Part shown: piece by piece, positions 11,001 to 20,979 of the stretch
Numbering within the stretch: the first letter of the stretch is position 1
Layout of the letters: each line of letters begins with the position of its first letter
Assembly: GCA_016648135.1 (NCBI GenBank)
Contig: JADDOH010001983.1
Coordinates: 1-64,000, forward strand
Direction: 5' to 3'
From: Agrypnia vestita
Lineage: Eukaryota > Arthropoda > Insecta > Trichoptera > Phryganeidae
Length of the DNA: 64,000 nt
The notes under the pieces: model-generated
Told to the model about the DNA's origin: nothing
Database searches by the model: none
Seen by the model: only the letters and a program-made list of their open reading frames with translations
Position numbers and translations under genes: made by a program

Positions 11001-11360
11001 CGTAAACAGTAAAATAACAATATTATTGATAGATTTGACATAAACTTTGAAAAAAAACTATCGCCGATGTGATATTATATTCTGTAATGAGACGGTTAAT
11101 GTAATATTGATCTGGGTTGCATCTCGCAACATTATTGAGAATTAATTCGATCATTATATAATCGAGTTAAACAATATTTTAGTAGAGGCATACAATTTTT
11201 TTACTATTATTTTAATTTTGATAAGATATTCTCTAACTCTGTCCGTCGTTGTTTTCACTCTTGGGGATTGCGATCTCCTGCATGAATCCATTTTTTGTCT
11301 ACCGACTCTCCCTCACTACCAACCCTCATCTGGACCTGTACTAAGCAAGTCTTATGTATA

Positions 11361-11889
11361 TAGAATGTACCAGAGATAGCAACAGAAACTTGGCAGGTAG
11401 ATTCCTGATTATGTTATGAGTCTTAAATGTTCAAGCAACCATGGCCTAATATCAATAGTTATGGAGATATGCAATATCAAAGTTTGCCTTTTTTTTCAAT
11501 ATTTCTTACTTATTTTTTGCAAAAAGTTGAACTGTCATTACAGTATCTTATGTCGATTATGAAAAATTCATTCGCTTTAATACAAGTCGAATAAAATGAT
11601 AAAAACCTTGCAAAAATTGAATAAAGTCATTTTTTTACAAGGTTTTTTATCATTTTATTTAAGTTGTGTTGAAGCAAATGAATTTTACATAATCGACATA
11701 AGTTACTGTAATGATAGTTCAACTTTTCGAAAAAAATAAGTCAGAAATACTGAAAAAAAATGCAAACTTTGATATTGCATATCTCCATTACTATTGATAT
11801 TACTCCATGGTTGCTTGAACATTTTAGACTCATAACATACTCAGAAATCTACCGGCCAAGTTTCTGCTGCTAGCTCTGGTACACCCTGC
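11361..11889. mobile_element. Palindromic foldback MITE, copy 3 (complete)
   Basis: The element is one long inverted repeat. The left arm (GTACCAGAGATAGC, TTCAAGCAACCATGG, GAGATATGCAATATC) is mirrored by the right arm ending GGTACACCCTGC. Arms are roughly 240 bp and the centre is the mirrored AAACCTTG/CAAGGTTT region. A read-through transcript would form a near-continuous hairpin. Confidence 0.85.
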
Positions 11890-12265
11890 ATATGTTCTTG
11901 CAGGTATATAGGTACATGTTTTGCACTCGTGGTGCGGTATGTGTATACATAAAATGATACATTCATTCTCAGCTATTGAATAATCTATTTTGGAAATATC
12001 ATTATTTAGCAATATCTGTCTAAATATCTCTATTATCAGAAAATTTTGACGTATCCTGGGATAAAGTCACTTGACAAGGGTAGTATCGCTAAATGATGCA
12101 ATCGTATCATGTATTGTCATTCTGCAAGATTGGAATGTAGCATTATGCAAAAATGCAATTAAAAATATTGTTATTATGACGTCACACTGCTCTCTGTACT
12201 TGAAAATACTAAAATCATATAAAGCCCAACCCTGTTGTGAAATTTGGCGTTCAGCGGGTGTTTTT
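11890..12265. other. No recognisable feature
   Basis: Between the MITE and the SINE there is AT-rich DNA. The short frames on both strands show no known motif. Confidence 0.4.
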
Positions 12266-12266
12266 G

Positions 12267-12453
12267 TGGCGGCCCTCGTAGCGCAGTGGGTATGACACTG
12301 ACTTCCCACACCGAGGGTTCCGGGTTCGATTCCCGGTGAGGTCACAATTTAATCTATGTGATTTACTCAAGCCTGGGTGTTTTGTGATGTATTTCGCTTC
12401 TGTAATTGGGCCTCCTGGCCTGTTGAAGCGTAAAATAAAAAAATAAAAAAAAA
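12267..12453 (+). mobile_element. tRNA-derived SINE, family 1, young copy
   Basis: The tRNA-like head has A-box CGTAGCGCAGTGGG and B-box GGGTTCGATTCCCGG, followed by GTGAGGTCACAAT. The body ends GGCCTGTTGAAGCGTAAAAT and an A-rich tail. It differs from the copy at 34.12 kb at about five positions over roughly 175 bp, so the family moved recently. Transcription would be by RNA polymerase III; mobilisation would need a LINE. Confidence 0.92.
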
Positions 12454-12455
12454 TC

Positions 12456-12728
12456 GTTATATGTTTAATGTTTAATAATGTTTTTTGGTATTAAAAAAGG
12501 TTCTCATTAATTTTTTAGTGGGGGCAGAGCCCTTATCGGCGCGGCGGAGCCGTAGTGAGCTGTCCCTTTGTTTACACGCCGTAGCCTGAATTATTATTTT
12601 GAACGAAGCTGAAAACAATTTTCCCTGAAGATAACGACCGGCACAGGTCAATTGTGCTGTGTCTGACACTGTCACTACTTTCTGTGAGAGATGTTTTCAC
12701 AAATGCCAACCCTTAAATGCCAATAGCA
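12456..12728. other. Unassigned stretch
   Basis: The block 12520-12660 is GC-richer, with GGGGGCAGAGCCC and CGGCGCGGCGGAGCCG, and appears once in this window. No protein is recognisable. Confidence 0.3.
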
Positions 12729-13262
12729 TTACATAAACTCTGGGACGTTTGTTAACTCAACTATAACGCACACGTCACACACATTCTTCAGATCCACAAA
12801 GACACAAAAACGCTCTCGATTCTTTGCCAAAAACCTTTCCCTTATCTTACATTTGAAAATCTGGTCTATGTATCCTCTTTTATTTATAAATGCTCCCCCT
12901 TTTTCTTTCGTTATCATCTTCACTCTTTCCACCAACACAACTCAATGTACTAATAGCCCTGTGGCTTTTATAATCCGTTCGCGACCCTTTGCTTTTGTAC
13001 AGATGCATGATAATAACCCTTCTCCAATCTATGTACATGAGTGTGGATCTTTGCTTAACGTTGATTTCTGAACAAGAGTTCATGAAGCCACGAGAGTATT
13101 ATTGTTCCACCACCTTTAATGTACTCAGCAGCAACCTTGTCATATCCCATAGCCATGTCATGTGCTTCAATGCTCTTTTAATTTATTCAATGCTTATCTC
13201 CTTCACGCTTTTCTCACTGTTCTCTTCTCTTCTTTCAACTACAAGCTTCACTTATGGATCAA
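12729..13262 (-). pseudogene. LINE reverse transcriptase core relic
   Basis: Reading the minus strand from 13262 downward, pieces match the RT fingers and palm: DWRRVIIMHLYKSKGSRTD, then AISTLSCVG, a frameshift, then KRGYIDQIF and FCVFVDLKNVCD. In intact LINEs the last piece is the catalytic A motif, typically F.DL.KAYD, so the second half of the motif is mutated here. At least one frameshift near 12935 and upstream stops make it non-functional. It is the only RT palm segment in the window; the other LINE remnants are C-terminal. Confidence 0.85.
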
Positions 13263-13264
13263 TG

Positions 13265-13712
13265 TAGGTACCAGAAACCCATTGTGTCCTTTAGTCTTGC
13301 TACAAGTCTTTGAATCGTTCTTACCATTCTCTTCTCACTTATTCGCTCAACCTAGCCTAACCCAACCTAACTATTTTTAATTCTATTCACTATGCTAAGA
13401 TCAGCTTATATTCTTTCAAATCTATTCATTATTTACTGTATCATTAATGACATGTGGAGCTTCAGTTTTAAACATCCAAGTAATAACTGGATTATTAATT
13501 TGTTCAAACTGTCTATAATTACGTTAAGTAACGGGGCGACAACGTTAACATTAACATAATTGACTTGCTGCTTATTGGAAAAACAGTGGAACGAAACCGG
13601 GTTATTTATGAGAAGCTGTAAAGAAAAGAGTTTAACGGCATTGTTTTGAAATTCGGTAAATGAATAATTTCTCTAAACGGAATACGAGAAGATACTGAAT
13701 AAATTGAAAAAT
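13265..13712. other. No recognisable feature
   Basis: Probably more decayed LINE at the left edge (to about 13380), then AT-rich DNA with no feature I can support. Confidence 0.35.
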
Positions 13713-14285
13713 GAAATTTAAAAAAAAGTAAACCATAAAAACCAAATTTTTATTATACTCCCTTTCTTTGTAAAATATAACAGCAATTAAAGACGAATTA
13801 AAACATATATCATAACACTAAACTTACAGTAATTTAATATATTCATAAAATGTCAGATGTTTTGAGCTTTGATAAGACACTTCATGCTTTGAAGATTAAA
13901 TTCTAAAAACATGTGTTAGTCAACTTAGATTTTCGACATTCGAAGTGAAGTACCTATTATGCATACCGACGGAGTAATTCAAATTTAGAAAATATTCCGC
14001 GACGTTATCGGGCCGCCGCGGCGTGTCGTTGCTAATCAAACTTTTCTAATGATTCCAATTTGAAAAAACCAATAAAATTTCTAAAAATCCGAAATTATAC
14101 TACAATTATTATTTTTTTTAACAAAAATTATATAGATCTTCTTGATCGTCGCCAAGAGTCTACTTGCCAAGTTTCAGCTCGATTGGATCACGGGAAAAGG
14201 GTCAAAAATCGATCCAAAGTTTTTGTTGACGGCAAGCAAGCAGACGCCACGAGTTATATAAAGGGAGTAATGAAAACCAATCGAA
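13713..14285 (-). mobile_element. 350-570 bp dispersed repeat, copy 2 (inverted)
   Basis: This is the reverse complement of the copies at 20.4 and 62.8 kb. It runs from AAACCATAAAAACCAAATTT through TACTCCCTTTCTTTG, GACGGAGTAATTCAAAT, TATTCCGCGACG and AGTTTCAGCTCGATTGGAT to AAAGGGAGTAATG. The CTCCCTTT motifs at both sides are inverted relative to each other. The 85-codon frame inside is part of the repeat and not a gene. Confidence 0.85.
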
Positions 14286-14289
14286 GCCC

Positions 14290-14796
14290 CAGGCACGTCA
14301 CGAGACCCGCCTTTTGATTCCGTCTTTCACCTTTCTATCGACTAGAAGCATGTAATCTGGTAAGTGTGATTTCGCTCCAAACCTCAATCAATACACAAAT
14401 GAATTTAATGTAAATAGGTTGTGAGTATAATTCACTCTTTACTCATACTTTGTGTCTCCCTTGTACGTTTGTCAACATCACATGACATTCGCATACACAT
14501 TCGTTGAATACTGGAAGATTCTCTAGGTAGGGTGGGAATTCTTATTTCACACAACCGATTAGTGATCCTTAATTTATCAATGCTTTAAACCATAACAAAT
14601 CCTTAAAAGCACCATCATTGCTGTATTAAAACACACGTTTTCTTCAATTTTAAATGCGAATTGAATCAATGTTCCATTAAAAAATATCTGAAATTATTTC
14701 AATATAGACGCCTAAGGAAGCCATTTTTTGTGATAGAAATTATAAAATTAAATGGTAAACGGATAGACAAAATTAAATTTTTAATTATGATAAATT
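14290..14796. other. No recognisable feature
   Basis: AT-rich DNA with a GC-moderate patch at 14290-14480. No shared repeat or protein motif was seen. Confidence 0.4.
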
Positions 14797-14799
14797 ATA

Positions 14800-14930
14800 T
14801 AAGTCTCACAGAGTCGAAGCTATTTATATGGGAAACGTGTATAGAAAGAAGTCTTTATAGGGTGGCCCAGGGCTTATGATCTGTATGAGCTGGCTTAAGT
14901 GATCACTTTATTATTTCATAATTTTATTAG
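14800..14930 (+). repeat. Dispersed repeat R3, copy 1
   Basis: It shares AAGTCTCACAGAG, TATGGGAAACGTGTAT, GGGTGGCCCAGGGCTTATGA and TGAGCTGGCTTAAGTGATC with copies at 15.9-16.3 and 46.2 kb. No coding frame and no clear termini were found. Confidence 0.7.
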
Positions 14931-15355
14931 AAAAATTAGAAGAAAATATAATTTTCATATTTTGAATTTTGACATTCAACTAGTCCTAGGAAATGTTCCT
15001 GAATGTCCTTTTGCATGCATTCATTACGTTCGCGCTGGATTTAATATTGCGTATTAATTCCAGCCGACCTGTCACTCATTCATTTTGTAGCCTGTATGTT
15101 TGACGACTGAACTGCGCTCTGCGGAGAAATATTCGTCAAAGACTCCACAGTTTTGTGATATTCGACCCCTGTGTGATGTCCATAAAATTTCATTATTTAT
15201 CACTTCATAGGGGAGCGCAGGTACAGCATAAAGTTCAACATCGGTCGCAACATTTAAAAAAATATGTTTTTTTTTGGACGTAATAATTTTTTTTTTGGCA
15301 GCCCAAACAGAATCTTAGATTAAGTTTATAAGGCGCGTGCATACGAACAAATGTA

Positions 15356-15855
15356 CAGGGTGTAACTCAACTAGTCCACAATACCTTACACGTAGATTCC
15401 TGCCTTGATTATGAGTCGAAAATTTTCAAGCAACCATCACCTAATATCAATAGTTAAGGAGATATGCGACATCAAAACTTGCATTTTTTTTCAATATTTC
15501 TGACTTATTTTTTGCAAAACGTTGGGGTATCTTTACAGTAACTTATATCTAATAAGAAAAATACATTACCTTTAATACAAGTCAAATGAAATGATAAAAA
15601 CCTTCCAATTACAATTTTTTCCGGGTTTTAATTATTTTGTTTAACTTGTATTGAAAAGAATCGAATTTTCGCAATCGATGTAAGTTACTGTAATGATAGT
15701 TCAAATTTTGTAAAAAATAAGTCAGAAATGCAAAATTTGATATTGCATAACTCCATCACTATTGATATTTGGTCATGACTGCTTGAACATTTTCGACTCA
15801 TCATCAAGGCAGGAATATAGTCCTGCGAGGTTTTTAATGTTTTCAAATAACCCTG
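15356..15855. mobile_element. Palindromic foldback MITE, copy 4 (hybrid ends)
   Basis: The left terminus is CAGGGTGTAACTCAACTAG, the end type seen in copies 1 and 3. The right terminus is ...AAATAACCCTG, the type seen at 48.2 and 61.3 kb. The inner arms (CCTGCCTTGATTATGAGTCG, CTAATATCAATAGTTAAGGAG) are inverted copies. The element therefore mixes two terminal subfamilies. Confidence 0.85.
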
Positions 15856-15918
15856 TTTATGTTCACTACACATTAATCGTTTTTTCCACATTATAATTAT
15901 AAATTAAGATACATTTTA

Positions 15919-16330
15919 GAAATCTCACGGAGACGAAACTGTCTATATTATATATATACTTATATAGAGATATATATATATATACTTATTACCTGATGAA
16001 TATGTACATTTTATCACATAATTCTTTGTAAATGTATAAAGTAATGATACTCCTCTACTACACACGAGTTTATGATACTCATGTAGTAGAGAAACATACA
16101 TTCATAAGTAACTGTCACTACCTTGTAAAAAAAAATGTATTTGTAAAAAAAAAAAAATATGAGAAACATGTATATACGTAGGATGGCCCAGGGCTTATGA
16201 CCTGTGTAAGCTGGTTTAAGTTATCACTCTACAAAATATAACGTTAACCAATTCCATCGTAAGAAAATCCACACATTATTAAATTTTTGAAAGTTTTATG
16301 TATATGTTCCAAATCTAAAAACCTTTCGTT
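15919..16330 (+). repeat. Dispersed repeat R3, copy 2
   Basis: Homology to the 14.8 and 46.2 kb copies is clear at AATCTCACGGAGACGAAACT and GGATGGCCCAGGGCTTATGA and continues to CACACATTATTAAATTTTTG. Between them are TA-rich runs and a hairpin (CTCTACTACACACGAG pairing imperfectly with CTCATGTAGTAGAG, about 16053-16092), probably later insertions or expansion. Confidence 0.65.
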
Positions 16331-16499
16331 TATTTGAAGGGATTATGCTAGATATATATGTTATCCTTTCTCATAATTTTATAGCTGGTAATGATACCTC
16401 TATAATTTAATATGGAAGCATTGACATTACAAACATACAAAACACATATTTAGGTATTAAAATAATGGGGTTTTTATACCAACCGTATTGATGTATTAA

Positions 16500-16690
16500 G
16501 ATTCGATTTTCGACGTTTCGCTGGATTCACTCAGAGAGTACCCTATCGCCGCGAGGGTCGAGGACTTGATTTGGCGATAGGGAACTGTCACGTTCTGGGC
16601 ATTCTCTTTATCAGTACGTCTTTGATCTTTCCGGCAATAGAGCACTCTCCTGAAGACGCTGCGATACGACTCCAGCGATGTGTCAAGAAT
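16500..16690. repeat. Degenerate Penelope-like terminal repeat pair
   Basis: Minus-strand sequence at about 16510-16531 reads AATCCAGCGAAACGTCG, with CTGAGTG where CTGATGA would be expected. The plus strand at about 16650-16676 reads CTGAAGACGCTG...CAGCGATG, with the second core lost. The two face opposite ways, as in the inverted partial terminal repeats of Penelope-like elements. Neither retains both hammerhead core boxes. Confidence 0.4.
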
Positions 16691-17085
16691 CGAATCCCAA
16701 CACATCTAAACTATTCGCATAAAATACCCGTTGTTTCAATACCTAAATATGTCAAACGACTAGTGACGGTATTTTAACAGGTGACACATTAACCGTTATC
16801 TGACTGCATCGATGATAAGTAACAATTTTTTTACAAATTGACGAGCAATCATCGATACTATAGAACACATATATCTCAGTTACCAAACATCAGTACAAAC
16901 ACATAAAAATCTCAAATAATTATCGGTACCACATGTAACTATCAATACTAATGACCGTAATATAAACCTTAAATCTTTAATAAAAAATTCAGTTGACTCA
17001 AGAAATTAAGCCTGCTCATTGAGGGTAATAGTGAATTTTGTAATTAAATCGGACATGCCAACAAGTAAAGTCGTCTGCTGTGTTT

Positions 17086-17152
17086 CACCTTGTAAGGGCA
17101 TTATCAATCTCAATCAATCAATTGGATTGATAACACCCTCATAAGGTGAAAC
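17086..17152. repeat. Short palindrome with degenerate hammerhead-like arms
   Basis: GTTTCACCTTGTAAGGGCAT on the left mirrors ACACCCTCATAAGGTGAAAC on the right, around ATTATCAATC and GATTGATAA. Each arm resembles the GTTTCNNCTTGTAAGGNCAT motif also present at 36.37 kb. In each arm the GAAAC box is intact but the CTGATGA box is reduced to TTGATAA-like sequence. Confidence 0.6.
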
Positions 17153-17329
17153 ATATCTCATAAAAATTAAAAATGTAGAAAATGGCGCGATTTTCTAAAT
17201 GTAATAATGTTATAATTCTAATATTTTATTAAAAGTTATTGTTATACTCAATTTTTTATCGCAATAACAATTATTTATGATACTTTTCACCATTTCTTAA
17301 GCCGCCATCTTCGAAATTTTGATGATCCA

Positions 17330-17820
17330 CAAAAATCAATATATGTATATAAAAAGAAACCCGTGTTTCCCTACCCGCCATGTTTTCTCCACAACCAGCC
17401 ACAGCCACCCACCGGTGGTTATGGTGGTGGATAGCCCTTGCAGTCACATCGAAAATATGCGAGTTTGGTGGGGGTGGCTGTGCGTGGATGGGAGTGGGTG
17501 ACGAAAATGTGCTTTCTAGCACATTGTTTTGTTATGAGAAGGTCACAAATGCTTCAGATTGTTTCAAAATAGGCGCGTGTCGGTGAGTCCAGAAGGTTCC
17601 GGAAAAACCTGCTCTAGAAAGTTCTGGAAGGAGAAGGTTCTAGAAAATTCCCGAAAGTTCTATAAGGTTCTAAACTGAGTGGCGAAATGTGTCTAGAAGG
17701 TTCCTGTACATTCGGTAAATTTCTTGAAAGTTCTGGAAGGAGCATGTTCTAGAAGATTCGCGAAAGTTTTATGACGATCCAAACGGTGTACTAAAAATCT
17801 ACGCGTGCGGGCACAGCTAA
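17330..17820 (+). mobile_element. Helitron-like 3' fragment carrying an HSE-like array
   Basis: The 3' terminus ACGCGTGCGGGCACAGCTAA followed by T fits the Helitron pattern of a small hairpin (GTGC/GCAC) just upstream of CTRR|T. The interior from 17592 is built of GAA/TTC pentamers (separate entry). An imperfect GC-rich inverted pair (CCACAGCCACCCACC and GGTGGGGGTGGCTGTG) lies at about 17398-17484. Several short frames on both strands are not coding. The 5' end is not recognised, so the left boundary is approximate. Confidence 0.5.
17592..17764. promoter_or_regulatory. Array of heat-shock-element pentamers
   Basis: Alternating GAA and TTC triplets stand at exact 5-bp spacing, the register of heat shock elements. 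Six units run without break at 17633-17660 (GAAggTTCtaGAAaaTTC, then ccGAAagTTC). Three are at 17592-17604, three at 17617-17629, four at 17721-17738 and four at 17747-17764. The array consists of two similar ~95-bp blocks. HSF trimers bind three or more such units, so this could be a strong HSF site. Whether it is bound in vivo is unknown. Confidence 0.65.
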
Positions 17821-17829
17821 TAAAGTTTA

Positions 17830-18370
17830 AAATTCAGGCTCTACCGGATGGCGTGTACCCAGTAAAGCGATACTCAAATTCGTACCCGGATTTGGCAAAT
17901 ATTAAACTCAAATGCCCGGAACCGGTACCCGGCAAAAAATGATCACTCGTTAGAACCCTACTTAGGTCTCCTCAACCTTCTTTGCGCTGTTGGTCTGGCG
18001 GTCTACGTAATCTACACCGTACACAGTGGAAATCGTTAACGTAACGACCTGGATGATAGGTAATCCGGGTAATATTTAAAATGGTAGGGGCAGTGTGAGG
18101 CAAGCGGCATTCATGTTTATTAACAGATTATTATTATTAATAATACTATATTCTAGGATGCAAGATATTTTCATATTTTTTTGTTTAAAGAAATTTAATT
18201 TTGTAGTGGTAAAAAAATTTCTTTGTGTTAACCTATTTTGCATATTAAACGTCTTATAGTAAGTTGTGTACAATAATGGAGCAAATTGTAATAAATATAC
18301 AGAAGTTAAGTCTGATATTTACAAAAAAACAATGAAAAAAAATGTGAACTTTCTTCAGATTTTCCTTAAA
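17830..18370. other. No recognisable feature
   Basis: A short GC-moderate piece to about 18060, then AT-rich DNA with minor frames on both strands and no motif. Confidence 0.4.
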
Positions 18371-18372
18371 AT

Positions 18373-18855
18373 GATTGTCCGGCAAAGTGAGCAAATTTCA
18401 CCTATTTTTTCATATCTTCTCTTGTGTTTTTTTATCACATTTTTGTATGGATATGTATCATTTTAAAATTTATTCATCAGGTTCCATATATTTTAAATAC
18501 AGATATTTTGTTAAAATGACACAAAATAAATTATTCAAGCAATCAATAAATTACGAAATATACGATGATTAAGAAATGAAGAAAATTGCTTCACTTTGTG
18601 GGACTTTTATGACTGAATGGCATAGTGAGATGTCTTTTTTTTTCAATAATATTTCAAAATAAACAATCATCCTAAGCTTATCATAATTATTGCAAAATCT
18701 GTCAGTTGGTTAACTTATTTTAGGTTTTAAACAGCACTATTTATTTGTGGAACCTGATGAATAAATTTTAAAATAATACAATTCAAAGATCAAAAAATTA
18801 TATATATATAAGAGAAGATATGAATAGATAAATTTGCTCACTTTACCGGATGATC
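18373..18855. mobile_element. MITE with ~110-bp terminal inverted repeats
   Basis: Left end GATTGTCCGGCAAAGTGAGC and right end (reverse complement) GATCATCCGGTAAAGTGAGC are inverted, and the homology continues inward through AAATTTATTCATCAGGTTCC and its mirror. The interior has no transposase. An internal fragment of the same family lies at 5.2 kb. No clear target-site duplication was found. Confidence 0.8.
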
Positions 18856-18859
18856 GCCG

Positions 18860-19234
18860 CCTTAATAGTACATCGTGTCAGGCCGATTTTTCCTTGTCGG
18901 AACGTTTAGTCGTATGGTCACCCGTTGACTGCGGCCTTTTGTCGTTAAAACTGCGACCATTTGTCCTTGAGTGTCCTTAAAACACGAAATACACATATTT
19001 TTAGTACATTTGTTGATATTAATTTTAACCCCTACAACAAGCCACTAGGCCTAATTGCCATAATCGAAAATATCATAAGAATACCCTGGCTTGAGAAAAT
19101 CACATGGATGTGATTTCACTGAGATTGGATAAACCTACTCCGTCTGTTATATTAAGCTTGTGAATAACGTATGGACTAGCTTAAATCTTTGCTCTATCCG
19201 AAATGAGACCATCTTGTGGAGTACAAAGATCTAG
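18860..19234. other. Unassigned stretch
   Basis: GC-moderate DNA at 18860-18975 and mixed sequence after it. No motif or repeat from elsewhere in the window. Confidence 0.35.
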
Positions 19235-19282
19235 CTAAAGCTGACGCGTCAGGGTATAAGTGAAGATTTTACACATCCTATA

Positions 19283-19430
19283 TCCTAAGAATGTTCTTAG
19301 GCTTTCACGGCCACTCAAAATCTTTAATTTTTTGTTTTCTGGGGTATTATGCCTTGTTATTACGACCTTTCCGGCCGACGGATCCCATTGCAGGATCCAC
19401 ATCAGCCCTGATGATGGATCTCTACCCTCT
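19283..19430 (-). mobile_element. Penelope-like terminal repeat with dead hammerhead
   Basis: Blocks GAATGTTCTTAGG, TTTCACGGCCACTCA, GGGGTATTATGCC and TTACGACCTTTC are shared with the terminal repeats at 55.2 and 55.8 kb. On the minus strand the hammerhead region reads GGCTGATGTGGATCCTGCA then TGGGATCCGTCGGCC. Compared with the 55.8-kb copy, the GAAAC box is deleted exactly and one base of CTGATGA is lost, so the ribozyme cannot work. Confidence 0.75.
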
Positions 19431-19440
19431 TTGTCTGGTT

Positions 19441-19560
19441 CTTCAAATTCCTGTATATCTATATCTTTTCTTGTCGCAATTATGCAATTTTCTTTTAATC
19501 TTTCAAATTCCTGTATATCTCTATCTTTTCTTGTCGCAATTATGCAATTTCCTTTTAATA
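19441..19560 (-). repeat. 60-bp in-frame tandem duplication
   Basis: Two 60-bp units (19441-19500 and 19501-19560) differ at four positions. Each encodes 20 codons in the minus-strand frame 19570-19235, giving the repeated peptide NCIIATRKD.DIQEFE. The frame then runs on into translated terminal-repeat sequence. The peptide belongs to no family I recognise; it may be a Penelope-like ORF remnant. Confidence 0.8.
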
Positions 19561-20038
19561 GGAGCATCATTTGTTTATTACGTTATCTTTATGAGTAATT
19601 GGATTCTACTTTAAACATTTGAAAAGCCTTATTAATTTTTGTTTTTGATCTTAGCCATAAAAGCAGCAAATAATTCTGGGAATTCTTTATTCTTTAATTT
19701 TCTAACGTGCAAAAACAGATTAAAAATATGAAAGAATTTTAAGATGTTTGGTTAAAATTGATTTAGCGAACACATTTTTTCAAGTATCCTAAATTATTTT
19801 TAAATTTATTTAAAAAACCAACACACTGCGAACCGTTATTTGATATTTTTCCACATTTTATTAAAATCTGAAAAATATACAATATCACGTCGTCTCATCC
19901 TCCCCGCTCCCTCATGAAAATTGATTTCTTTGCATAATTTATTAAATGGATCCGTTAGTGTGCGTCCGCTATGATGAGCATACGGCGATATCTGAACCAG
20001 TCGACGTTAAATTTATGAAAGTGGTTTACGTAAATTTT

Positions 20039-20390
20039 TGTCACAGGGCCGAGGGCATGGGAGGCAAATGAAATACTTAAAGTTAAAAAAGGTTTTTATT
20101 TATCACCAAAGTTACTCAACATCAACATCAACAGAGCACTGTTCTTAACATTGCACACTTATTATCCAATTTCTTAATTCGCACTAATTACCTCTAGTCA
20201 CTCGTCTGTGGAACACTCGTATTACCGTGATTCTATTGCATCGATAACTATCTAGATCATTCCGCTCAATTTCGCACGCAGGTACTCCTACTTGTCCGAA
20301 TGTCTGTCAATCAATATACGCGCAGGTCACACTGATTGTCGCTACGGTTTCGCTGGTTTTGACGCATTTACCAAACGTCGAATAATAATT
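20039..20390 (-). mobile_element. LTR family A fragment, split by a repeat insertion
   Basis: It starts TGTCACAGGGCCGAG, then GGGAGGCAAATGAAATAC and CTTAATTCGCACTAATTAC, matching the minus strand of the complete LTR at 44.5 kb. The sequence just after the inserted repeat (from about 20980, ACGGGTTGATTTTCGAAT) resembles ACGGGTTGGATTTTCGAAT in the LTR copy at 22.69 kb, which suggests that the repeat landed inside this LTR. Confidence 0.65.
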
Positions 20391-20394
20391 GCCT

Positions 20395-20975
20395 CGCGCA
20401 CGCATGCTTACGCTTTTATTACTTCTTTTCTTCTAACTCGTGGCGTCTGCTTGCTTGCCGGCTTGCCGTCGAAAAAGCTTGATCGATGATCGATTTTTAA
20501 CCCTTTTCCCGTGATCTAATCGAGCTGAAACTTGGCAAGCAGACTCGTGGCAACGATCAAGAAGATCTATCAAATTTTCATTAAAAAAATTAATAATTAT
20601 AGTATAATTTCAGATTTATAGAAATTTTATTGGTTTTTTCAAATTGGAATCATTAGAAAAGTTTGATTACTAGCAACGACGGCCCGATAACGTCGCGGAA
20701 TATTTTCTAAATTTGAATTACTCCGTCGGTATACATAATAAGTACTTCACTAAGAATGTCGAAAATCTAAATTGACTGACAAATATTTTTAGAATTTAAT
20801 CTTCAAAGCATGAAGTTTCTTATCAAAGCTGAAAACATCTGACATTTTAGGAATATATTGAATTACTGTAAGTTAAGTGTTATGTTATGTGTTTTAATTC
20901 GTCTTTAATTGTTGTTATATTTTACAAAGAAAGGGAGTACAGTAAAAACTTGGTTTCTATGGGTTAGTTTTTTAT
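20395..20975 (+). mobile_element. 350-570 bp dispersed repeat, copy 3
   Basis: A full-length copy: TAACTCGTGGCGTCTGCTTG, AATCGAGCTGAAACTTGGCA, TCAAATTGGAATCATTAG, CCCGATAACGTCGCGGAATA, AAAGAAAGGGAGTACAGT and AAACTTGGTTTCTATGGG. It parallels the 62.8-kb copy along its whole length with moderate divergence. No protein is encoded. It lies within an LTR family A fragment. Confidence 0.85.
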
Positions 20976-20979
20976 AGAA

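Noticed and set aside
12267..12345. tRNA gene
   Set aside because: A and B boxes are present, but the acceptor stem does not close and the head continues into a SINE body; three copies with the same body exist.
16500..16690. Functional hammerhead ribozymes
   Set aside because: Each of the two facing motifs lacks one of the two invariant core boxes.
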